Origin: Malachius bipustulatus | Lineage: Eukaryota > Arthropoda > Insecta > Coleoptera > Melyridae | Direction of reading: 5' to 3' | DNA length: 64,000 nucleotides | Assembly (NCBI GenBank): GCA_910589415.1 | Contig: OU342631.1 | Span: 1,984,001-2,048,000, forward strand | Part shown: positions 59,116 to 64,000 of the stretch, piece by piece | How positions within the stretch are numbered: the first letter of the stretch is position 1 | How the letters are laid out: each line of letters begins with the position of its first letter | Translations under genes and position numbers: made by a program | The notes under the pieces: model-generated | What the model saw: only the letters and a program-made list of their open reading frames with translations | Database searches by the model: none | Told to the model about the DNA's origin: nothing

Positions 59116-61710
59116 TTAGGAATAAATGTGTTTGTTTATGATTCTGATGGAATCTATTAAAATTTGTTCAGAAATTTCGTTAATTATTTCTGAGTTCAGG
59201 TTAAAGCGATTGAAGAATTCAATTACACTTTTACCGATTGTACCACGACTACCAAACCAAAGGCCGATGACTTCCCATTTGCGCATGCCAAAACTTGGTG
59301 AATATTTGCTCTGGTAAAAATTAAAACATTTTTCATAAATATTCTTTTTTTCTAATTGAATTTTATCATCTTGATGACAGTCATTACTTTCAAAACGAAT
59401 TGTAGGGTCGATAATAAAGGCAGAGTCTGTTTTTGGATCAAATGCAATAATATCACTGAAGCGATTAAGACCATCAGTGTCTACGGCGTGTACTTCTTCA
59501 TAGCATACAAATTTTTTCTCTTTTAAAACTTCAGTAATTCGGTGTTTAACATTATGATGGCGGTTAATGATTAGGCTGTTGTTCGCTTTACAGTTTCCAA
59601 TTACATGGGAGGGTATTTCTCTCTGCTGTTCGTTGCATCGTCGGCAGAGGTTGGAACTGTGATTTGAACCAGGGACACCATTCAAATTTGCGTAATTAAT
59701 GTTGAGTTTGATAGCTGAAGTCCAGTCGGATGTTGATAATTTGCTCTTTGTGAAAATAAATTTATTCGTTTTTGTATAAGTTTGAAAATGTTTGACTCCT
59801 ATTCCTTGATATGAGCATTTGTTCCATTCTTCAAAAGCTGATAATCTAAGTTTGGTTCGAATTTCTTTGGTGGATTTGCCTTCGATTGATAATGATTGAA
59901 GGCAGTCTAACTGCTCCTTTTTAAAATCACATACAGAATGTAAAAGATTGTCGTTAATAAGATCTAGTTTCTTTGCTATTGCAAAAGGTTGTAATTTGAC
60001 TTCCCATTTTGCTCTCATTAAAGCTAGTCCTCGAAGATTACGTGAAGCATAAAACATATTACTGTTTGTGTTGCTCGGAAGTCCAATAATTTCTTTAACT
60101 GTTCTTCGAATCATAACGTCTAAACCATCAGTAACATATGAAGGGATTTTATTGATCGGAGCAGATTGTATAGGATAGATTAATGTTGGAAATATATATT
60201 GATTAATTATGTTAATTTTCTGATCTGGTTTTAATAGGGGAGAACTTGACAGCTTTTGTAAATTTGTTTGAAGACATTCAATTATGTTATCATCGAATAT
60301 TAGTTCACTTTCAAAACTGCATCCTAAATAGCGTATTCGTTCATTTTGCTTCAGACTTCTTATGATATGTCCATTTGATAGTTTAAGAGGAATATCTGTA
60401 AGCTTACCAGAAGAAATATTAATAGCATGACTTTTGCTATGATTGATTTCAAGACCTATTTGATTAAAAAGGTCCTCTGTTAGATCGATTGTTCGTGTAG
60501 CTGACTGTTCATTTGATGCTGTTACTACTTGGTCATCTGCAAAACCAGTTAGACATAGACGATCATAATTATTGTCAAGTTCATAACCATATTTGTTTGC
60601 ATAACTGGGATCACAAATTTCTTCATAAATGTAATTGATTGCTAAATTGAATAAAGTTGGTGAAGTTGGTCCTCCTTGTGGGACCCCTCTTTTAATAGCT
60701 ATTGAAGAACTTGAAAGATTTCTTATGTTAATTTTTACCTCATTATTTTTAAGCATATTCATTAAAAGTGAACAGATATTTTTTGAAACGCCATGAGATG
60801 CGAGGCATTTTTCAATATGGAGATGTCCAACTCTATCAAAGGCTTTTGAAATGTCTAAAAATGATATCACACAGTTTTCTTTATTCTTTTTTGCTTTTTT
60901 CAAACAGCCATTAATAAGTCGAGTGTTTACATGACAACCAGGAATATTATTAACAAATCCACGTTGATTACTGTTGATATCTATTTGTTGACGAAGGCAT
61001 TCATCTAAAGCTTTCTCAATAATTCTTCGAATCACTGAATATATAGTTATTGGTCGCCAGTTAGATATATCTTTTTCATTACCACCTTTGTCAATCAAAA
61101 TCATACGACCTTTCAGAAGTGCTGTTGGTACAAATCCAGTGTTTAACATGATGTTAGCAATGGTAGTAATTGCTTCTGTTGTGTCCAGGTTCTTAACTGT
61201 TCTGGCAAGTACACGATCAGGTCCTGGTGATGTGTCAAAATTGGTTGATTTGATGTGTTTCCTAATATTTTCTTGAGTTATTCTTACATCAGGATTTGTT
61301 GTGTAAGATGGATAAGATTGGAGTGTTAATTCATTTTTGTTCTCAAATATACGTTTAAAATGGCATTCAAGTTCATTGATGGCTATATTACATTGACGTT
61401 GATTACCCGAATTCATGATTTCTCTAACTACTTTCTTGCGTCGGTTATAGTAATTGAATTGGGCTAAATCATATTCGTATTTGTTTCTACGTCTTTGTCG
61501 TGTCAGCTTATTTGTTCTTTGTGGATTGGATGACATTAAAGTTGACGAAGGATTTCTATCTTTTCTTTTCTTCCGCATTCGATAGTATTTAACATTTGGA
61601 TGAATTGGTCCAGGTAATCTTTCGTTTGCTTCAAATAAAAATTTTAGGAAATTAGTAACAATTTCATCAAATTTTTTTGGTGTCGATTGGATGTGACTGT
61701 TCAATATCAT
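59116..61710 (-). CDS. R2-like retrotransposon polyprotein, reverse transcriptase and endonuclease part
   Basis: 864-codon open frame. Makes DNA from the element's RNA at a nicked target. Reverse transcriptase: SPGPDRV (161), SNWRPITIYSVIRRIIEKAL (217), motif A FLDISKAFD with D286, motif B RGVPQGGPTSPTLF (341), motif C GFADDQV with D392/D393, GLEINHSKS (419). After the thumb, CCHC: C689-x2-C692-x9-H702-x4-C707. Endonuclease: FSDIIAF (D753) and FIIDPTIRFE (D768), the PD-(D/E)XK core, with Ser in place of the usual Pro of the first motif. A Lys/Arg-rich basic patch (KYYRMRKKRKDR, 41-52) may bind nucleic acid. The first 13 residues are read out of the element's real frame: the polyprotein should continue from the upstream frame. 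All catalytic residues seem intact. Confidence 0.88.
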   Translation of the reverse strand: MILNSHIQSTPKKFDEIVTNFLKFLFEANERLPGPIHPNVKYYRMRKKRKDRNPSSTLMSSNPQRTNKLTRQRRRNKYEYDLAQFNYYNRRKKVVREIMNSGNQRQCNIAINELECHFKRIFENKNELTLQSYPSYTTNPDVRITQENIRKHIKSTNFDTSPGPDRVLARTVKNLDTTEAITTIANIMLNTGFVPTALLKGRMILIDKGGNEKDISNWRPITIYSVIRRIIEKALDECLRQQIDINSNQRGFVNNIPGCHVNTRLINGCLKKAKKNKENCVISFLDISKAFDRVGHLHIEKCLASHGVSKNICSLLMNMLKNNEVKINIRNLSSSSIAIKRGVPQGGPTSPTLFNLAINYIYEEICDPSYANKYGYELDNNYDRLCLTGFADDQVVTASNEQSATRTIDLTEDLFNQIGLEINHSKSHAINISSGKLTDIPLKLSNGHIIRSLKQNERIRYLGCSFESELIFDDNIIECLQTNLQKLSSSPLLKPDQKINIINQYIFPTLIYPIQSAPINKIPSYVTDGLDVMIRRTVKEIIGLPSNTNSNMFYASRNLRGLALMRAKWEVKLQPFAIAKKLDLINDNLLHSVCDFKKEQLDCLQSLSIEGKSTKEIRTKLRLSAFEEWNKCSYQGIGVKHFQTYTKTNKFIFTKSKLSTSDWTSAIKLNINYANLNGVPGSNHSSNLCRRCNEQQREIPSHVIGNCKANNSLIINRHHNVKHRITEVLKEKKFVCYEEVHAVDTDGLNRFSDIIAFDPKTDSAFIIDPTIRFESNDCHQDDKIQLEKKNIYEKCFNFYQSKYSPSFGMRKWEVIGLWFGSRGTIGKSVIEFFNRFNLNSEIINEISEQILIDSIRIINKHIYS

Positions 61711-62215
61711 TTAATATTCGTGTCCATTTTTGGCATTCAGAGTTAATGTCCGTTAATTTTGGAGTGGGCTCATTTCTTGATGTTTCTAATAATTCAGATA
61801 ATTGGTGAGATGATTGGCGTGTTTTCATAAGGATGTTTTGACTTAACAATTGATTTGCTTCAGTAGGATGTCGTTTACTTCGATGTATTTTCATACCTCT
61901 TTCTGTCACAAAGGATTGATTACATACATCGCATTGAGAATAAGATTCAGTTTGTAGTTCGATATTTAAATTGGTATTGTCCAAATTATTAATTATTTTT
62001 TCTTCGGTCGGTTTCAAAATTTTTTTTTGAAGAGCAAATCTATTAAAGGAATCATTTTGGTATTTCTTGTTTTCAATATGATCTGATGATGATGGACCCG
62101 CTTCTCGTAGGTCTTGAGAACATATTTTAAAAACTGGCAACAAATTGGGCGTCCCATTTTTTTGGAAATGTTGTAAAAGATGATCATTATTGGAATATTC
62201 GTCATCACTTGACAT
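61667..62215 (-). CDS. R2-like retrotransposon polyprotein, N-terminal zinc-finger part
   Basis: 182 codons. Begins MSSDDEYSNND; one C2H2 finger, C95-x2-C98-x12-H111-x4-H116 (QCDVCNQSFVTERG then KIHRSKRH), as in the N-terminal DNA-binding region of R2 proteins. It ends IEQSHPIDTKKI-stop, where the A7 run throws it out of frame with the large frame; with one base fewer the protein would read straight on, giving ~1030 residues, a normal R2 length. So this is one gene with a break (mutation or sequence error), not two genes. Confidence 0.8.
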   Translation of the reverse strand: MSSDDEYSNNDHLLQHFQKNGTPNLLPVFKICSQDLREAGPSSSDHIENKKYQNDSFNRFALQKKILKPTEEKIINNLDNTNLNIELQTESYSQCDVCNQSFVTERGMKIHRSKRHPTEANQLLSQNILMKTRQSSHQLSELLETSRNEPTPKLTDINSECQKWTRILNDIEQSHPIDTKKI

Positions 62216-64000
62216 TGACGTAATATAAATTTTTTAAAATTTAAATGAAATAACTTTAAATAAATCCATTTTTTCTAAAAATTACTATTATCACATTAGA
62301 AAAAATACTGTTCTATATACTGTAAAACTTTAAAAATAAAATATCAATATAAAAATACTTAAAATTCACTAATATGTTCACGACCGAATAGAGCTTGATC
62401 TTGACACAACTACTGTCAAAATTTTTTCTGTGAGAAAAAATTCTAGTGTTAAAACAGCGAAAAATGTTATTAGATAACAGAAAATAACGTCGGAACGTTG
62501 ATCTATGTTCAATTTGAATTTTCCAACTGGTCAACTTGTGTGGTAATCGACGTTGCCTGATAACGAAACGATTTAATTCTTTCCACAGAAACTCATTTCT
62601 GGAAATGGTGACAATGTTCCACCGTCCTATTCCCCGGATTTGGTATCAACTAACCCCTTCTTATGAGGATATTCAAAAAAAAGGTTTTCCTGACATGCCT
62701 ACTTACCACTTTGGCATAATAATAGACGCATTGGAACCTTATTCACTACTATTTTCAGACAGATGTTACAGAAAGCAACAAATAAATTTCAGAGACGTAT
62801 CGAAGACTGCATTTTGCAGAATTACGGCGATTTAACTTTTATTGAAACAACTGGACTAAGTGCAAAAGCAAAATGAGATCTTTTAAACTTGTTGGTGAAA
62901 TGTTTAATAATAATTGTACAACACTATAAATTACGCCGCATTCTGTATTATACCAATGCCAGACAATTAAAATCGAATTTTTTTATATAATTTTAAAGTA
63001 TAGGTACCATGTAAGTTATATAATTTACATCGCAGCGTGCTCTAAAAAGTTGAATTTACATTGTAATTTATCTAGTAGTTTTAATGGTAATAGGTATATT
63101 AACTTATTAAAAATTTGTGAGCCTTGTGAGAATACAAACGTTATATAACCTTTGTAATTATTTCTGAACGATTAACTCAGGCAAAATGTAGGTGAAGTGT
63201 AACGTTCCCAGATAATCTTAAAGCGCATCTGAAGATTCAACACCCATTGAATACAACAGGAGAAAGTGATGATTCAGTAATAACATGAACATCTTGGTAT
63301 GCAAACATTTTTATACAAAACCGGTATGACTTCGACATGAAATAAATGGGAATATGATAATGAAAAGGTGGGCTCTCTAAACATAAATGGAAAATCGGTA
63401 TATTTCGCACATCGCCATTTAAATTTTCAGTTTACACACAATCTAGGTAGGTACAGGTACCTATGATAGAAAAGTATTACTTTTTATTAATATCTAGCGA
63501 AAGTTGACGTGACTGATCACGAAGAGATACATCATCTAATGTCTACGGATTCTGGTTTTATTTGAGAGATTGATAAATTTTTATCTAGATTTATTTATGT
63601 TGAATAGTACAGAAGGAAATAGTAGCAAAATAGAAAATTTCACAGTAAGTTTTTAATAGGTATAATGTATATGAGCGCTTCCTTCTGTAATGGCATAGTT
63701 CACTTCTCAATTCTGCACCAAAATTAACTTTGAATCTAATTTTCATAAAACATAGGTAAGTATAAACATAAGAAGATTTTATATGACTTCTATAATATAT
63801 AGGTCATCTAGCTCAAACGAACCATTGTGTGAAAATGGAATTACATACTTACATGTATTATGTGCATATCTACGCAAGAAACGTGAAAGATATCATGCGA
63901 TCTCAAGACTTGCAACAATGCGCGGAAATTAATTTGGCAGCATTTATTTTTAACAAAATATTACAAGAGAGAACTTAATTACCTGGAATATACTTAACTT
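62216..64000. other. No recognised gene; one possible exon
   Basis: At 62584-62835 (plus), after a TTTCCACAG acceptor-like site, a frame reads FHRPIPRIWYQLTPSYEDI, PDMPTYHFGIIIDALEPYSL, to a stop. It is unlike random AT-rich translation, but no family is recognised and no partner exon was found. The remainder is AT-rich. Confidence 0.35.

Larger units (their letters stand above)
58985..62215 (-). mobile_element. R2-like non-LTR retrotransposon, near full length, outside rDNA
   Basis: Contains in order a C2H2 zinc finger, reverse transcriptase, CCHC motif and restriction-like endonuclease, the layout of R2-clade elements. The two frames are separated by one base in an A7 run near 61680. The 3' UTR runs to a polyadenylation-like AATAAAG at 58991-58996. 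No 28S rRNA sequence is recognisable on either side, so this is not an R2 in its usual target. The 5' end is not defined beyond the ATG at 62215. Confidence 0.85.

Noticed and set aside
61667..62215. Separate gag-like gene upstream of the reverse transcriptase
   Set aside because: The zinc finger and the way the frames meet at an A7 run show it is the N-terminal part of one R2-like protein.

Overview
The window is AT-rich animal nuclear DNA from an insect. The strongest indicator is a complete odorant receptor gene of the insect-only 7tm_6 family. Supporting this are a VIT/VWA secreted protein of the inter-alpha-trypsin-inhibitor heavy-chain type, mariner and R2-like elements, and many scattered short motifs of the form GTAGGTACCTAC. 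The order is not certain; the receptor would suit a beetle, but that is an inference.

Only two ordinary host genes could be reconstructed, both on the minus strand and both built here by matching splice sites and reading phase. (1) A secreted ITIH-like protein runs leftward from 8518 to the left edge, with 14 coding exons in the window. Its order is signal peptide, VIT domain, VWA domain with an intact DxSxS site, then a Gly/Tyr-rich tail made of very short phase-1 exons, then a cysteine module like a CLIP domain. Two of the short exons (27 nt each) are a tandem duplication. The last exon lies off the left edge. (2) A five-exon, 385-residue odorant receptor lies at 53489-47744. Intron 1 holds a foldback element and a dead retrotransposon; intron 2 is almost entirely one mariner element.

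The rest is mostly mobile DNA. Region by region: 1-300, SINE and MITE pieces; 599-8518, the ITIH gene with a MITE (2611-2829) and a foldback (3125-3961) in its long intron; 9250-9740, SINE and repeat; 10324-12035, a foldback carrying a truncated Jockey-like insertion; 13490-15275 and 24482-26285, two copies of a ~1.8 kb repeat; 19215-20275, a transposon fragment with a first coding exon and a nested MITE; 20300-21200 and 29520-32420, copies of an AT-rich repeat; 28879-29043, a transposase remnant; 32997-33150, a MITE; 35887-39311, foldbacks and a SINE interrupted by a MITE; 39531-45350, a 5.8 kb composite element with long inverted arms and decayed coding sequence; 45348-47462, two abutting foldbacks; 47744-53489, the receptor gene; 54595-56568, a retrotransposon remnant and foldback; 58430-62215, another remnant and an almost intact R2-like element with zinc finger, reverse transcriptase and restriction-like endonuclease, broken by one frameshift in an A7 run.

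All repeat boundaries were judged by eye and may be off by several bases. No rRNA, no functional tRNA, no CRISPR array and no viral gene was recognised.
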